From Mycolicibacterium sp. CBMA 226 (GTDB lineage: Bacteria > Actinomycetota > Actinomycetes > Mycobacteriales > Mycobacteriaceae), in contig NZ_VTGY01000003.1 in the NCBI RefSeq assembly GCF_009729075.1, positions 62,001-126,000 of the forward strand: a DNA stretch of 64,000 nt, read 5' to 3'. The notes under the pieces were generated by a model. It ran no database searches. It saw only the letters and a program-made list of their open reading frames with translations, and was not told the DNA's origin. The position numbers and the translations under genes were made by a program. This document shows, in pieces, positions 1 to 9,179 of this stretch (its first letter is position 1; every line of letters begins with the position of its first letter).

Positions 1-2261
1 CGCGCGATACGAGCGGCCAGAACGACATGGTCGACATCGACGGCCCACATGGGCGTCGTGAGCACCTCGACATCTTCTCCGAGCCAGCGTGCGGCCTCGG
101 CGTCATCGCCGCGTTGCCACGCCAAATGCGCCAGTACCGCAATTGCTTCCCGACGAGAAGCGGGTCCGCCGTCCAGCGCGGCCCGCGCGGCGATACCGAC
201 GTCGCGGCTCAACTCGCGGTCACCAGTGTGCGCGGCGAGAGCGCCCATGAGCATCAGACCGACACGACCCCGGACCAAGTCGGCTCGCAGGCGCTCCTCT
301 TCGGCCAGCAGGTTGGCGATGATCGTCCGTGCTGCGTCGAGGTTCCCTGCGGCGAATTCCCGAAGAGCGTTGACTGTGCCCAGAACCTGTTCGCCCGCAG
401 TATTTTTGAGCCGCCGAGTGTTGATGACGCCGTCGGCGATGGTGGCTGCGGCGTCGTCGAGTCGCCCTACGGTCACCAAGGCATTGGCGTAGGCGGCCGC
501 CACTACCAGCCCGGAGACACCGACGTCGGCAGACCAGAGGTGGGGCAGCATATCGGCCAGTCGCCGGAGACTGCGCTGCTGATAGCCCTCGACGGCATCC
601 ACGCTGGCCAGCGCTACCTCACCGATCATCTGCGCTTCGAGGTCGTCGTTCTCGGCTGCGGCGGCCAGCGCGGTCAGAGCTGCGTCGCGCACCGCAAGTG
701 TCTGACCGTCAAGCGCAAGGTTGTAGGCCAACCAACTGAGGTGGAGGGCACGGGTATGCACGGACATCCCGGGTAACTGGAGTGCTTGACGGTTCTCCGC
801 GACACGTTGTGCCCAGTTCGTCGAGGCCATCGACAGCCCCAACCGGATCAGCGCCTCCTCTTCTTCCGGCAGATCACTCGACAGCGTGGACGTGGCCAGT
901 TGCCGCGCCTCGCCCCATCGGGAGGCCTGGTTCATCAACACCACAGTTTCGGAGACCACCGCAGCGCGGGTGCCGTCGTCAGGCTTGAGCAGGTCGAGTG
1001 CGCGGCGGCTCAGGTCGGCCGCCACCGACGCGTCCGAGCGCGCCAGGGTCTGCGCCGCCTCGCGTAGCGCGGTGACCGCGGCGAGATCACCCACGTCTGC
1101 ACTACGCGCGAGCCGTATGGCAACTTCCTGTGCGGACGCGCCCATTTCGAGCAGGATGCCGGCGGACTCGCGCTCCATCGCCCTCCGCATCGCGTACGGG
1201 ATCGTCAGCTGGACGGCCCGGCGCAACAGGTCGTGGCGAAATCCAAGCTGGTCACCGTCCTCGGTCAACAGGTCCGCGCGGATGGCCTCGTCGACACTCG
1301 CCACCACTCGGGACGGGGTCTGGTCCACCGCGCGCGCGAGCAGTGCCGCGGAAAACGTGTTCGGCAGAATGGAAGCCACTTGGATGGCGTGGCGCGCCGT
1401 CGGCGTCAGTCGGTCCAGGCGGCGTTCCATCGTCACGGCCAACCGCTGCGGGAGGTTGCTTCCGGTGGCCCGGGCACAGCCGCGGGCGATGTGGATGCGG
1501 TCTTCCTCGTGCAGCCCGCGGAGCAGTTCAACCACCAAGAACGGATTGCCGTGCGCTGTCGCCGCCAAGCGAAGGACCGACTCGTCGACATCGACGTTCA
1601 GTACGTCCCCCGCGAGCTGCGCTACTGCCTCCGCGTCCAGGGCACCGAGCTGCAGTCGGTGCGTGTTCGAATCCTGAGCTCCGGCGATCGTATCGATCGC
1701 ATCACGCGCTTCGGGACGCCCCCCGGCTGACCGCATGGCGAGTGTCCACAGCACCGGGAGCTGACCCAAGCCCGCGATCAGCGCATGAAGTGCCATCATC
1801 GTCGCGGTATCGGCCCAGTGGATGTCGTCGATCGAGAGCGCCACCGGGGTGGAGGCGGCGATAGCCGCGATGGCGTCCCGCAGATCGTGGACCACCCAGT
1901 ACTGTGAGTCGGCTCTGGTACTCAAGTCCCGTAGAACGGCTTCGTCGTAAACGGGATGGTCGCCGCGGAGGACCGCGTCCAGCAACGGCGCAAACGGCAC
2001 CGCCTGCCGCTCCTCGTAGGCGTTGCCCCACAAGACTTTTGCGCCAGCACCTGCAGCCAGCAACCGGACTTCGTCAACAAGTCGCGACTTTCCGATGCCC
2101 GGTGGTCCCTCGATGAGCAGAACTGCGCCACGACCGCGGCGCAACCCGAGCAGGAGGTCGTCGACGACTTTCATGTGCTCGGACCGCCCGCGGAGAGGTT
2201 GGCGCCCCGTCGGCCAGACGAGCTTGTGTTCGGCAGCGCCATCGCGACTCTGGTTGCCCAT
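1..2261 (-). CDS. AAA-ATPase transcriptional regulator (LuxR/MalT-like), C-terminus cut by window edge
   Basis: Reading from the ATG at 2261, the frame stays open to the left edge, so about 753 residues are present and the C-terminus is missing. A Walker A motif GPPGIGKS lies at about residues 52-59 and a Walker B-like LSIDDIHW at about 140-148. These are followed by a long alpha-helical, Ala/Leu-rich region typical of the TPR-like arm of large ATP-binding LuxR regulators. In that family a LuxR helix-turn-helix sits at the extreme C-terminus, which would lie outside the window. A GTG at 2333 is an alternative start in the same frame, but GGGGG lies 3-7 nt upstream of the ATG. It is divergent from a TetR gene. 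The ligand is unknown. Confidence 0.8.
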   Translation of the reverse strand, partial: MGNQSRDGAAEHKLVWPTGRQPLRGRSEHMKVVDDLLLGLRRGRGAVLLIEGPPGIGKSRLVDEVRLLAAGAGAKVLWGNAYEERQAVPFAPLLDAVLRGDHPVYDEAVLRDLSTRADSQYWVVHDLRDAIAAIAASTPVALSIDDIHWADTATMMALHALIAGLGQLPVLWTLAMRSAGGRPEARDAIDTIAGAQDSNTHRLQLGALDAEAVAQLAGDVLNVDVDESVLRLAATAHGNPFLVVELLRGLHEEDRIHIARGCARATGSNLPQRLAVTMERRLDRLTPTARHAIQVASILPNTFSAALLARAVDQTPSRVVASVDEAIRADLLTEDGDQLGFRHDLLRRAVQLTIPYAMRRAMERESAGILLEMGASAQEVAIRLARSADVGDLAAVTALREAAQTLARSDASVAADLSRRALDLLKPDDGTRAAVVSETVVLMNQASRWGEARQLATSTLSSDLPEEEEALIRLGLSMASTNWAQRVAENRQALQLPGMSVHTRALHLSWLAYNLALDGQTLAVRDAALTALAAAAENDDLEAQMIGEVALASVDAVEGYQQRSLRRLADMLPHLWSADVGVSGLVVAAAYANALVTVGRLDDAAATIADGVINTRRLKNTAGEQVLGTVNALREFAAGNLDAARTIIANLLAEEERLRADLVRGRVGLMLMGALAAHTGDRELSRDVGIAARAALDGGPASRREAIAVLAHLAWQRGDDAEAARWLGEDVEVLTTPMWAVDVDHVVLAARIA

Positions 2262-2458
2262 GCGGCCCCCGATCGCTCGCGAATGATTCCGGGCAGATAA
2301 CGTGCGGGCACGCCGCTCGATACGCTCAGTCACCTTTCGGTGCAGTGTTACTGTAGTGAGTGCAAGGGCCTCGAACAAGCGGTGATGGACATCATTCATT
2401 TAAGTGACCGTCAAATCAATCCGGGACCGCGTTCCATGATCGCGAACGCGGTGCCGAA
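2262..2458. promoter_or_regulatory. Divergent intergenic region between the AAA/LuxR regulator and the TetR gene
   Basis: This 197-bp AT-richer gap must hold promoters for both divergent regulators. On the minus strand a TTGACG hexamer at about 2411-2416 could be a -35 box for the left gene, but no convincing -10 follows at 17 bp. No clear palindrome was found by eye. It does not contain the ATCGCAC palindrome found at 10.7-14.2 kb. Confidence 0.35.
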
Positions 2459-3124
2459 ATGACGCCGCCGCCAACACATTCAGAGCCGCCCGGCCTGCCC
2501 ACTGCGCCACGGCGGACCCGCCGCGACGAATACGCCGAGCAGACGCGCCAAGCTGTGGTCGATGCCGCGCGGAAGCTCTTCGCCGAGCGCGGTTACTTCG
2601 CCGCGACAGTCAACGAGATCGCCGAAGCCAGCCGAGTATCACCAGGCACCGTCTACCAGCAGTGCGGAGGCAAGCAGGGGTTGCTGCGCACTCTGATGGA
2701 TATCTGGACCACCTCGGCACTGGTGCAACAAACGCTCGACGCGATCAACGCGGCTGACACCGTCGAAGCGGCGCTGGAGGTGCTGGCCGACGCCTACCTC
2801 GAGTTCTTCCGCCAATTCGACGACATCATCCAGGTCGTCCTCGCGACTGCGCCGCATGACGCCGAGGCGGCATCGGCGTTGGATCAGGCCACCCTTCGTC
2901 ATCGCACCGCGTTGCAGGAAATCTCCGCTCGGGTACGTGAGCTGGGAGACTTTCCCGCCTCGTTCACCGATACCGACTTCACCGATCTCGCGATCTACTA
3001 CTACGGGCCGCAGAGCGGATACCACTTCACCGTGGCGGTGCTCGGCTGGTCGGAAGCTCGCGCCCGAGACTTCCTGCACACACAGTTCGGCCGCAGCCTG
3101 CACGAGGCTGTTACGGCGCGCTGA
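2459..3124 (+). CDS. TetR/AcrR-family transcriptional regulator
   Basis: The 221-residue protein has an N-terminal TetR helix-turn-helix at about residues 25-72 (AARKLFAERGY, then the recognition region RVSPGTVYQQCGGKQGLL). The C-terminal helical ligand-binding half is rich in Phe and Tyr. An Arg-rich N-terminal tail of about 20 residues precedes the domain. The start is the ATG at 2459; no strong Shine-Dalgarno is visible, so a shorter form starting later is possible. It is convergent with the EthD gene at the end of the minus-strand operon and divergent from the AAA regulator. Its target and ligand are not evident. It could control its own promoter or the neighbouring operon. Confidence 0.85.
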   Translation: MTPPPTHSEPPGLPTAPRRTRRDEYAEQTRQAVVDAARKLFAERGYFAATVNEIAEASRVSPGTVYQQCGGKQGLLRTLMDIWTTSALVQQTLDAINAADTVEAALEVLADAYLEFFRQFDDIIQVVLATAPHDAEAASALDQATLRHRTALQEISARVRELGDFPASFTDTDFTDLAIYYYGPQSGYHFTVAVLGWSEARARDFLHTQFGRSLHEAVTAR

Positions 3125-3186
3125 TCGGATTCTGAGCGGGCGACTACGCTACCGCCGGTGCCAGCATCGGAAGGAAAGGGATTCCG

Positions 3187-3507
3187 TCACCGCTGCGGTA
3201 TCTCGATGTCGGAGAACAGAACTCGGACCCCGCCGGTAGAGAGGCGCATCATGGCTCCGAAGAACTCGCCCGCCTCGGGAGTCGCGACCGCGGCGCTGGC
3301 GCTCTGGTAGTCCGGGTAGTACAGGTCGATCATGCGGTAGGCGGGCGTCGGGCTGCCGTCCTCTTTCGGCCACACCTTGGATGCTTCGACCCGGACATGG
3401 CCGGGAATCCGTCGCGCAGCCTCCAACTGCTCCTGCTCATAGGCGCTTTCGAAAGCAGCCGGATCGGTGGGGTTGTCGTAGATGACGGTGATCTTGGTTT
3501 CCGGCAT
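3187..3507 (-). CDS. EthD-family small dimeric alpha-beta-barrel protein
   Basis: This 106-residue protein begins with a beta strand and DNP motif (ITVIYDNPTDPAAFESAY). It has the GHVRVEASKVW and YRMIDLYYPD segments of EthD-type dimeric ferredoxin-fold proteins. Members accompany monooxygenases or ring-opening enzymes in degradation clusters, and the biochemical role is often unclear. AAGGAG lies 7 nt before the ATG. It is the last gene of the operon running from the aldehyde dehydrogenase at 10554, 35 nt after the hydrolase gene, and it is convergent with the TetR gene. Confidence 0.82.
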   Translation of the reverse strand: MPETKITVIYDNPTDPAAFESAYEQEQLEAARRIPGHVRVEASKVWPKEDGSPTPAYRMIDLYYPDYQSASAAVATPEAGEFFGAMMRLSTGGVRVLFSDIEIPQR

Positions 3508-3542
3508 CGCATTCTCCTTGTCTCAGTGGGTAATTCGGTGCT

Positions 3543-4355
3543 CTAGCCGCTGACGGAAGTGGCGGCGGACTCGATGACCGCGGCGACCTCGTCGGGGTGG
3601 CTAATCAAGGTCAGGTGGGAGCCGCCCTGGAACGTGGTCGTTTTGGCATTGGCGCGCTGCGCCATGAACGTCTTGGACGCGGGTGTGATGATCTGATCGC
3701 CCGAACTGATGAACGCCCACGAAGGAATGGTTTTCCAGGCCGTTTCGGTGTTGGGCGTCTTGAGCGCGGAGGTCGAGGTCGCGTGCTGCGCCGCCCAGAG
3801 CCGTGTCGCCTGTTCCGGGGGTAGATCGCCGGCGAAATTGTTGACGAACACGTCCTTCTTCAATCGGAGATCCACCGCTCCCGGCGGCGCGCCGGGATAG
3901 TCGGAGACGTCGTAGAGCTGATCATCAGGGCGGCTCGCGACGACAGAACCTTGGCCGTTGAGGGTGGCGGCTGATTCGCCGACCTCCGGTGCGTACGCGT
4001 CGACGAAGACGAGCGCTTTGACGTTCGGGGTGCTCGCTGCCGCTTGGCTGATCACCGCGCCGCCGTAGGAGTGTCCGACCAGAACCACCGGGCCGTCGAT
4101 CGAACGAACGTCGTCGGCCACGGTAGCGGCATCGGTGATCAGGTTGCGCAATGGATTGGCAACTGCCCGTACGTGGTAACCCCGCTTCTCCAGTGCGGCG
4201 ACCTCACCGTCCCAGCTCGAAGGGTCGGCCCACGCGCCGTGCACCATCACCACCGTGACCTGGTCGGGTGGCAGTGCATGCGCAGTCGGGCTGCCTGAAG
4301 CAACAGCCATCGCGACGGCCGCGACAGCCGTCGCTATTCGCCGAATGTGCCTCAT
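3543..4355 (-). CDS. Exported alpha/beta hydrolase
   Basis: This 270-residue protein starts with a signal peptide: basic MRHIRR, a hydrophobic Ala/Val stretch and an Ala-x-Ala-like cleavage region (AHA) near residue 27. The mature part is an alpha/beta hydrolase with the oxyanion segment VMVHGAW, the nucleophile elbow GHSYGG (Ser at about 95) and a late His in GGSHLTL. It resembles the small lipase/esterase-like hydrolases often annotated as alpha/beta fold hydrolases or salicylate-esterase-like. The substrate is unknown. It starts 12 nt after fumC, so it is probably co-transcribed with the central-carbon genes, which is an unusual pairing. Confidence 0.85.
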   Translation of the reverse strand: MRHIRRIATAVAAVAMAVASGSPTAHALPPDQVTVVMVHGAWADPSSWDGEVAALEKRGYHVRAVANPLRNLITDAATVADDVRSIDGPVVLVGHSYGGAVISQAAASTPNVKALVFVDAYAPEVGESAATLNGQGSVVASRPDDQLYDVSDYPGAPPGAVDLRLKKDVFVNNFAGDLPPEQATRLWAAQHATSTSALKTPNTETAWKTIPSWAFISSGDQIITPASKTFMAQRANAKTTTFQGGSHLTLISHPDEVAAVIESAATSVSG

Positions 4356-4367
4356 ACGACCACGCTC

Positions 4368-5807
4368 CTATCCGACCATGATGGCGGGGTTGACGATTCG
4401 ATCGAAGTCCGCAGCGCTGATCGCTCCGGACCGCAGTGCGGCCTCACGCAGAGTGGAACCGGTGCGGTCAGCATCGTGGGCAATGGCGGAGGCTTGGTCA
4501 TAGCCAATAACCGGTGACAGCGCGGTCACCAGCATCAGAGACCGGTCGACGTCCGATTTGATCTGCTCGGTGTTGAGTTCGATTCCCTCAATGCAGAATT
4601 CCCGCATCTTGGTACACGCATCACCCAGGATGCGTGCCGAGTGCAGGTAGTTGTTGATGACGATCGGCCGCATCGCGTTGAGTTCGAAGTTGCCCTGACT
4701 GCCGGCCATTCCGACCGCGGCATCGTCTCCGAGCACCTGGATGCAGACCATCACCATGGCCTCACATTGGGTGGGATTCACCTTCCCCGGCATGATCGAG
4801 CTCCCGGGCTCATTGGCCGGCAGTTTCAATTCGCCGATACCGGCACGTGGCCCCGAGGCGAGCCAGCGAATGTCGTTGGCAATCTTCATCAATGCGACAG
4901 CCAGCCCGCGCATCGTGCTATGCGAGGCAACGAGGCCATCGAGCCCGCCCTGTGCCTCGAATTTGTTTGGCGCAGTGACGAACTCGTGTGATGTGAGACT
5001 GGAGATCGTCGCCGCGATATCAGGACCGAAGCCGGGGGGTGCGTTCAATCCGGTGCCGACCGCCGTACCGCCTGCCGCCAGTGTGGATAACTCGCCGATG
5101 CCGGCGTCGATACGGTTTGCGGCCGTAGCGAGTTGCGCTGCCCAGCCCGACCATTCCTGACCGACTGTCAGTGGCACCGCGTCCTGCAGGTGGGTGCGTC
5201 CGATCTTGACGACGTCGGCCCACCGCTCGGCACGTTCGGTGATGGCGTCACGCAGCTTGCGCACCGCCGGCAAGAGCCGATCCCGCAGTTCCAGCACCGC
5301 AGCGATATTCATCGCCGTCGGGAACGTGTCGTTGGAGGACTGCCCCATGTTGACGTCGTCGTTGGGATGAATCGGCGTCTTTGATCCCAGCTCTCCCCCG
5401 ACCAGCTGGATGCAGCGGTTGCTGATGACCTCGTTGACGTTCATGTTCGACTGGGTGCCCGATCCGGTCTGCCAGACGAACAACGGAAAGTTTTCGTCGA
5501 GCTGCCCGGCGATGATCTCATCGCAGACCCGGCTGATCAGGTCGGCCTTCCATTGCGGCAGCCGGCCGGCGTTGGCGTTGACCGTGGCGGCGGCCTTTTT
5601 CACGTAGCCGTAGGCGTGATAGACCGCTTTGGGCATGCGGTCGTCGCCGATGTCGAAATGAATGAGTGACCGTTGTGTCTGAGCACCCCAATAGCGATTG
5701 GCGGCGACATCGATGCCGCCCATCGAGTCGCTTTCATGGCGGGTGCCCCTGCAATCGAGGCCGATCGGCAGGTTCAGGACCTTGGGTGTTGACCCTTCGT
5801 CGCTCAT
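4368..5807 (-). CDS. fumC: Class II fumarate hydratase
   Basis: This 479-residue member of the fumarase/aspartase superfamily catalyses reversible hydration of fumarate to malate. It shows the class II motifs TGSGTQSNMN, the HPNDDVNMGQSSND stretch, the TH of GRTHLQDA and the signature loop GSSIMPGKVNP at about residues 330-340. The combination GTGLN plus this loop favours fumarase over aspartase. I chose the ATG at 5807 because it overlaps the malic enzyme stop codon (ATGA) and gives the normal family length. An in-frame upstream extension would run into mez. It is translationally coupled to mez, so fumarate would be drawn through malate to pyruvate. It is probably a second fumarase beside the housekeeping copy expected elsewhere. 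Confidence 0.93.
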   Translation of the reverse strand: MSDEGSTPKVLNLPIGLDCRGTRHESDSMGGIDVAANRYWGAQTQRSLIHFDIGDDRMPKAVYHAYGYVKKAAATVNANAGRLPQWKADLISRVCDEIIAGQLDENFPLFVWQTGSGTQSNMNVNEVISNRCIQLVGGELGSKTPIHPNDDVNMGQSSNDTFPTAMNIAAVLELRDRLLPAVRKLRDAITERAERWADVVKIGRTHLQDAVPLTVGQEWSGWAAQLATAANRIDAGIGELSTLAAGGTAVGTGLNAPPGFGPDIAATISSLTSHEFVTAPNKFEAQGGLDGLVASHSTMRGLAVALMKIANDIRWLASGPRAGIGELKLPANEPGSSIMPGKVNPTQCEAMVMVCIQVLGDDAAVGMAGSQGNFELNAMRPIVINNYLHSARILGDACTKMREFCIEGIELNTEQIKSDVDRSLMLVTALSPVIGYDQASAIAHDADRTGSTLREAALRSGAISAADFDRIVNPAIMVG

Positions 5808-7462
5808 GGCGTCACCGGCGCGTATTCGGGAGTCCACATCGCAGCATCAATGGCGGCCTCGATATCACCGTAGCTGCGGGTGGCAACGCCATCGGTGTGG
5901 GCGGCAGCGTAGACGGCGCGTGCTACGAGTGCCGATAGCGCGCGGAGGTTCTTCACGTCAGGCAGCAGCGCCGCGCCGGGTTCCGTGACGTCGACCTGTT
6001 CGGCGACAGCATGTGCGGCTGCGACCAGCATCGCTTTGGTGACGCGGGCGGCACCGGCCACGACAACGCCGAGTCCGAGTCCCGGGAACACCATGAAGTT
6101 GTTGGCCTGACCGAATGTGTAGGTGGTTCCGCCATAGTCGACGGGTGCCACGGGAATGCCGGCGGCGACCAGTGCGGTCCCCCTGGACCACGCGATCGCG
6201 TCGGCGGGCATGACTTCGATACGTGAGGACGGGTTGGAGATCGGCAGAATGACCGGACGCGGCGTCGCCGCCGCCATGGCTTCGACCACGTCCCGGGTGA
6301 AGCCGCCATGGACGGTGGAGGTTCCCAAGAGAATCGTCGGTGTTGCCATTTTGATTGTGTCGACGAGGCCAACTGTCTCGTCGGCGTCGACGCCAAAAAC
6401 TTTGCGGTTCTTGGCGTACGGCCTCTGAAAGTCCCGCAGGTCGTCCATATCGTCGAACAACAACCCCTGCTTGTCGACCAGCCAGATCCGGCTGGCGGCG
6501 TCATCGTGGCCGGCGCCGTCGGCGACCATGGCGTCGAATAACTGGTCAGCGATGCCGACTCCCGCGGTACCAGCACCGAATACGACCATCACTTGGTCGC
6601 GGACGGCGGTGTGCGTGATCCTGACGGCGGCATAGATCGCGGCCATGACGACTGCGCCGGTGCCTTGGACGTCATCGTTGAATATGCGGTAGTCGGGCGA
6701 ATACGTTGCGAGGATGCTGTGCGCGTGTTCGGGGCCGAAGTCCTCGAAGTGCAGCATCGCGTTGGGGAACAGTCGGTTTGCCGTTTCGATGTACCGCTTG
6801 ATGAAAGCGTCGTAGTCGGCGCCGCGGCGACGTGCATGCTTGTTGCCCAGATAGAAGGGGTCATTGAGCAGCGTTTGATTGTCGGTGCCGACGTCGAGGG
6901 AAACGGGGATGGTTCGAGACGGATCGATGCCCCCACCGGCGGAGTAGATGGCCAGTTTGCCTACCGCGATCTGGATGCCGCCCACTCCCCAGTCGCCGAT
7001 TCCCAGGATTTGTTCGGCGTCACTGCACACAATCAGATCGACGTCCTGCGGACCCAATCCCAAGGTGGCGAAGGCAGCTTCCATGTCATCAGGTGCGTCG
7101 ATGGACAAATAGATTCCCCGTTGACCGTGGTATTCATCAGAATACTGCTCGATCGCTTCACCGACTGTGGGGTCGTATACAACGGGCAACAGGTCAGTGA
7201 GATGGTCGGACAAGACTTTGTAGTAGAGGACTTCGTTGCGGTTGTGCATCTGCTCGAGCAGCAGGTTGCGTGCCAGATCGTCTGGCAGCGAACGTAGTTG
7301 GCTCCACAGCCGGTCCGCCTGCTGGTCCAGTGTCAGTACGGCCGATGGCAGGCGGCCGACCAGGCCGAGCGCCCGGCGCTCGTCCGCACTGAACGCGGTG
7401 CCGTGATTGATCGTCGGTGTCGTCAGCGGGGCCGGGATACGGGGACCGACAGAGTTCGACAT
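5804..7462 (-). CDS. mez: NAD(P)-dependent malic enzyme (malate to pyruvate)
   Basis: This is a 552-residue decarboxylating malate dehydrogenase of the large, eukaryote-like type. Visible motifs are the N-terminal Tyr in PVVYDPTVGEA (Tyr near residue 97), the catalytic Lys in VGKLAIYSAGG (about 168), the metal-binding FEDF segment, the FNDDVQGTG motif, and a dinucleotide-binding loop FGAGTAGVG at about 294-302. The size matches mycobacterial Mez. The start at 7462 (MSNSVG) is preferred over a GTG/ATG four residues upstream; the choice is not decisive. It follows the mycothiol-isomerase-like gene by 16 nt and overlaps fumC by 4 nt. Together with fumC it forms a fumarate-to-pyruvate branch. Confidence 0.93.
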   Translation of the reverse strand: MSNSVGPRIPAPLTTPTINHGTAFSADERRALGLVGRLPSAVLTLDQQADRLWSQLRSLPDDLARNLLLEQMHNRNEVLYYKVLSDHLTDLLPVVYDPTVGEAIEQYSDEYHGQRGIYLSIDAPDDMEAAFATLGLGPQDVDLIVCSDAEQILGIGDWGVGGIQIAVGKLAIYSAGGGIDPSRTIPVSLDVGTDNQTLLNDPFYLGNKHARRRGADYDAFIKRYIETANRLFPNAMLHFEDFGPEHAHSILATYSPDYRIFNDDVQGTGAVVMAAIYAAVRITHTAVRDQVMVVFGAGTAGVGIADQLFDAMVADGAGHDDAASRIWLVDKQGLLFDDMDDLRDFQRPYAKNRKVFGVDADETVGLVDTIKMATPTILLGTSTVHGGFTRDVVEAMAAATPRPVILPISNPSSRIEVMPADAIAWSRGTALVAAGIPVAPVDYGGTTYTFGQANNFMVFPGLGLGVVVAGAARVTKAMLVAAAHAVAEQVDVTEPGAALLPDVKNLRALSALVARAVYAAAHTDGVATRSYGDIEAAIDAAMWTPEYAPVTP

Positions 7463-7478
7463 ATGCGGGCACATCCCT

Positions 7479-8276
7479 TCAGATGATGTTCAGGCAGTCA
7501 AGGAATGGCGTGGCGGCGTCCGCCGCGCCGCTGATTCGGCAGAAATCTCGCCACGATTTTCTCTTCGTGGACCAGGCGATGAAATCAACAGCGGTGGTGC
7601 GGATCCGGGTCAAGCCGTGGCTACCCGGAAGCACCGTGAGATGTCCGGCGGGACCTTCAGGGGGCAGCACCGTCGCGGTCACCGCGCCGGGTCCGGTCAG
7701 CACGAGAACCAGGGGCACGGTCACTGTCGCATCGAGTTCAGGCCCTTGCATTTGCGGCAGCCCGGCGAGCATGAATTCGACGGCTGGTGCGACGAGCTCG
7801 TCGGTCGGTTCAGACACCGCGAACGGTAGCGGCCCCTCGGGAGCAAGTATGTCGAATCGCAAGTGGCAGAACACATTGAATGCCGTGATGTTCGCCATCA
7901 GATGACGCGGATAGGTTCCCAACCCGGGGACTACGACAGGCTCGGATGCCACAGCGGCTTCCTGACATGCTTCCTGTATGGCGAGCTGCTTGGGTGCGTA
8001 GTCCTGCCATTCGGTGATCACTTCGGCGTGGCTCCATCCGCGCCGCTCGTTGACCCGCATGTCGTGGTAGCGTTCGCGGATTTTTGGCCACGTGGGATCA
8101 GGTTCGGGCGGGCGCACAGTCTCGTACGCCAGCGCCCCCAGGTGGGCCAGTACGTCTATCACGCGCCATCCCGCGCACGCCGACGGCAGTTCCCACTGAT
8201 CGCCGGAGACCGATGGAATGATTTCGGCGAGTTGACGATTGCTCTCGCGCGCCGCTGCCAGGCCTGCGTAGGTCAC
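7479..8276 (-). CDS. Maleylpyruvate isomerase N-terminal (DinB/MDMPI) family, mycothiol-dependent protein
   Basis: This 265-residue protein has the actinobacterial MDMPI/DinB-like N-terminal four-helix bundle: RESNRQLAEII, WRVIDVLAHLGALAYE (metal-binding His region) and YPRHLMANI. The C-terminal half carries VTVTV-type strands of an SCP2-like or MDMPI C-terminal domain. Family members use mycothiol as a thiol cofactor in isomerase or detoxification reactions. The GTG start at 8276 is supported by AAAGG about 10 nt upstream. It sits between two dehydrogenases in the operon, 21 nt after the beta-hydroxyacid dehydrogenase gene. A role in thiol-adduct chemistry is inferred; the actual substrate is not known. 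Confidence 0.8.
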   Translation of the reverse strand: MTYAGLAAARESNRQLAEIIPSVSGDQWELPSACAGWRVIDVLAHLGALAYETVRPPEPDPTWPKIRERYHDMRVNERRGWSHAEVITEWQDYAPKQLAIQEACQEAAVASEPVVVPGLGTYPRHLMANITAFNVFCHLRFDILAPEGPLPFAVSEPTDELVAPAVEFMLAGLPQMQGPELDATVTVPLVLVLTGPGAVTATVLPPEGPAGHLTVLPGSHGLTRIRTTAVDFIAWSTKRKSWRDFCRISGAADAATPFLDCLNII

Positions 8277-8297
8277 CGTGCCGTACCTTTCTTCCGC

Positions 8298-9179
8298 TCA
8301 GGTGCTCATGCGTCGCGAGACACGGTAGGTAGCAGCCACATCTGCGTGCCCGAACCCACCGCGGACAGCCGAATCCAGTCGCTCGCGGACGGTCTCGGCG
8401 ATACCGAGCCGAAGACCTGCGGCACGCGCGGCATCGGTGATGAGTCCGGCGTCCTTCGCCGCGGCTTGCAAGGGGAACGACGGGTCGTCAAGATCGTCGT
8501 CGATCATCTTGGGGCCCTTGGTCTGCACGTAGACGCTGTTCAATCCACTGTGACCGATGACGTCGATCACCAGCCTCGGGTCGACGCCCAAAGCGCGGGC
8601 GAGCGTGAGGGATTCGGCGATGCCTTCGACGGTCGTCAATACCCAGGCGTTGTAGGCGAGCTTCAACGCGCTGGGCTGGCCGATGTGGTCGAGCCACACG
8701 GTGCGGGTTCCGACGGCGTCGAATACGGGCTGCACCTGCTGACGGGTCGGTGCGGCCGCGGTGGCCGCGAGAATGGTCAATTCCCCGGCTTCGGCGGGCT
8801 CCTTGGTACCGAGAAGCGGCGCTTCCACGTATTCGACGCCCAGCTTGTCCGCTTGTTCGGCAAGCCGATGAGTGCCGTCGGGTGCAACCGTGCACGACTG
8901 TATCCAGGCAGTGCTCACGCCAAGCCCGTCTCGGGCCTTGTCGATCACCTCGGAGACGATCGCTTCGTTCGCCAGAACGGTGAGTACCGCGTCGGCGCCT
9001 TCACTGGCTTCGGCGGGTGAATCACACACGAGTGCACCGTCTTTGGCCAAAGGCTCTGCCAACTCGCGGCGGCGATTCCAGACCCGCAGCCCGATGCCGG
9101 CCTTCGCGATGTTCGCGGCCATCGCAAAGCCCATGGTGCCGGTGCCGAGTACCGCGACCGTCGGAAGCGCGTCAGGCAT
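8298..9179 (-). CDS. NAD(P)-dependent beta-hydroxyacid dehydrogenase (3-hydroxyisobutyrate/6PGDH-like)
   Basis: This 293-residue protein has an N-terminal Rossmann fold with VLGTGTMG at about residues 10-17 and a basic WNRRRE after the second strand, which suggests NADP preference. The catalytic Lys is in SALKLAYN (Lys near 172). The C-terminal half is the all-helical beta-HAD domain. Likely substrates are short hydroxy acids or aldehydes such as 3-hydroxyisobutyrate, tartronate semialdehyde or 4-hydroxybutyrate. The last fits the neighbouring succinic semialdehyde dehydrogenase, whose 3' end it overlaps by 8 nt. In one possible scheme it would form succinic semialdehyde from gamma-hydroxybutyrate; this is an inference from gene order only. 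Confidence 0.88.
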   Translation of the reverse strand: MPDALPTVAVLGTGTMGFAMAANIAKAGIGLRVWNRRRELAEPLAKDGALVCDSPAEASEGADAVLTVLANEAIVSEVIDKARDGLGVSTAWIQSCTVAPDGTHRLAEQADKLGVEYVEAPLLGTKEPAEAGELTILAATAAAPTRQQVQPVFDAVGTRTVWLDHIGQPSALKLAYNAWVLTTVEGIAESLTLARALGVDPRLVIDVIGHSGLNSVYVQTKGPKMIDDDLDDPSFPLQAAAKDAGLITDAARAAGLRLGIAETVRERLDSAVRGGFGHADVAATYRVSRRMST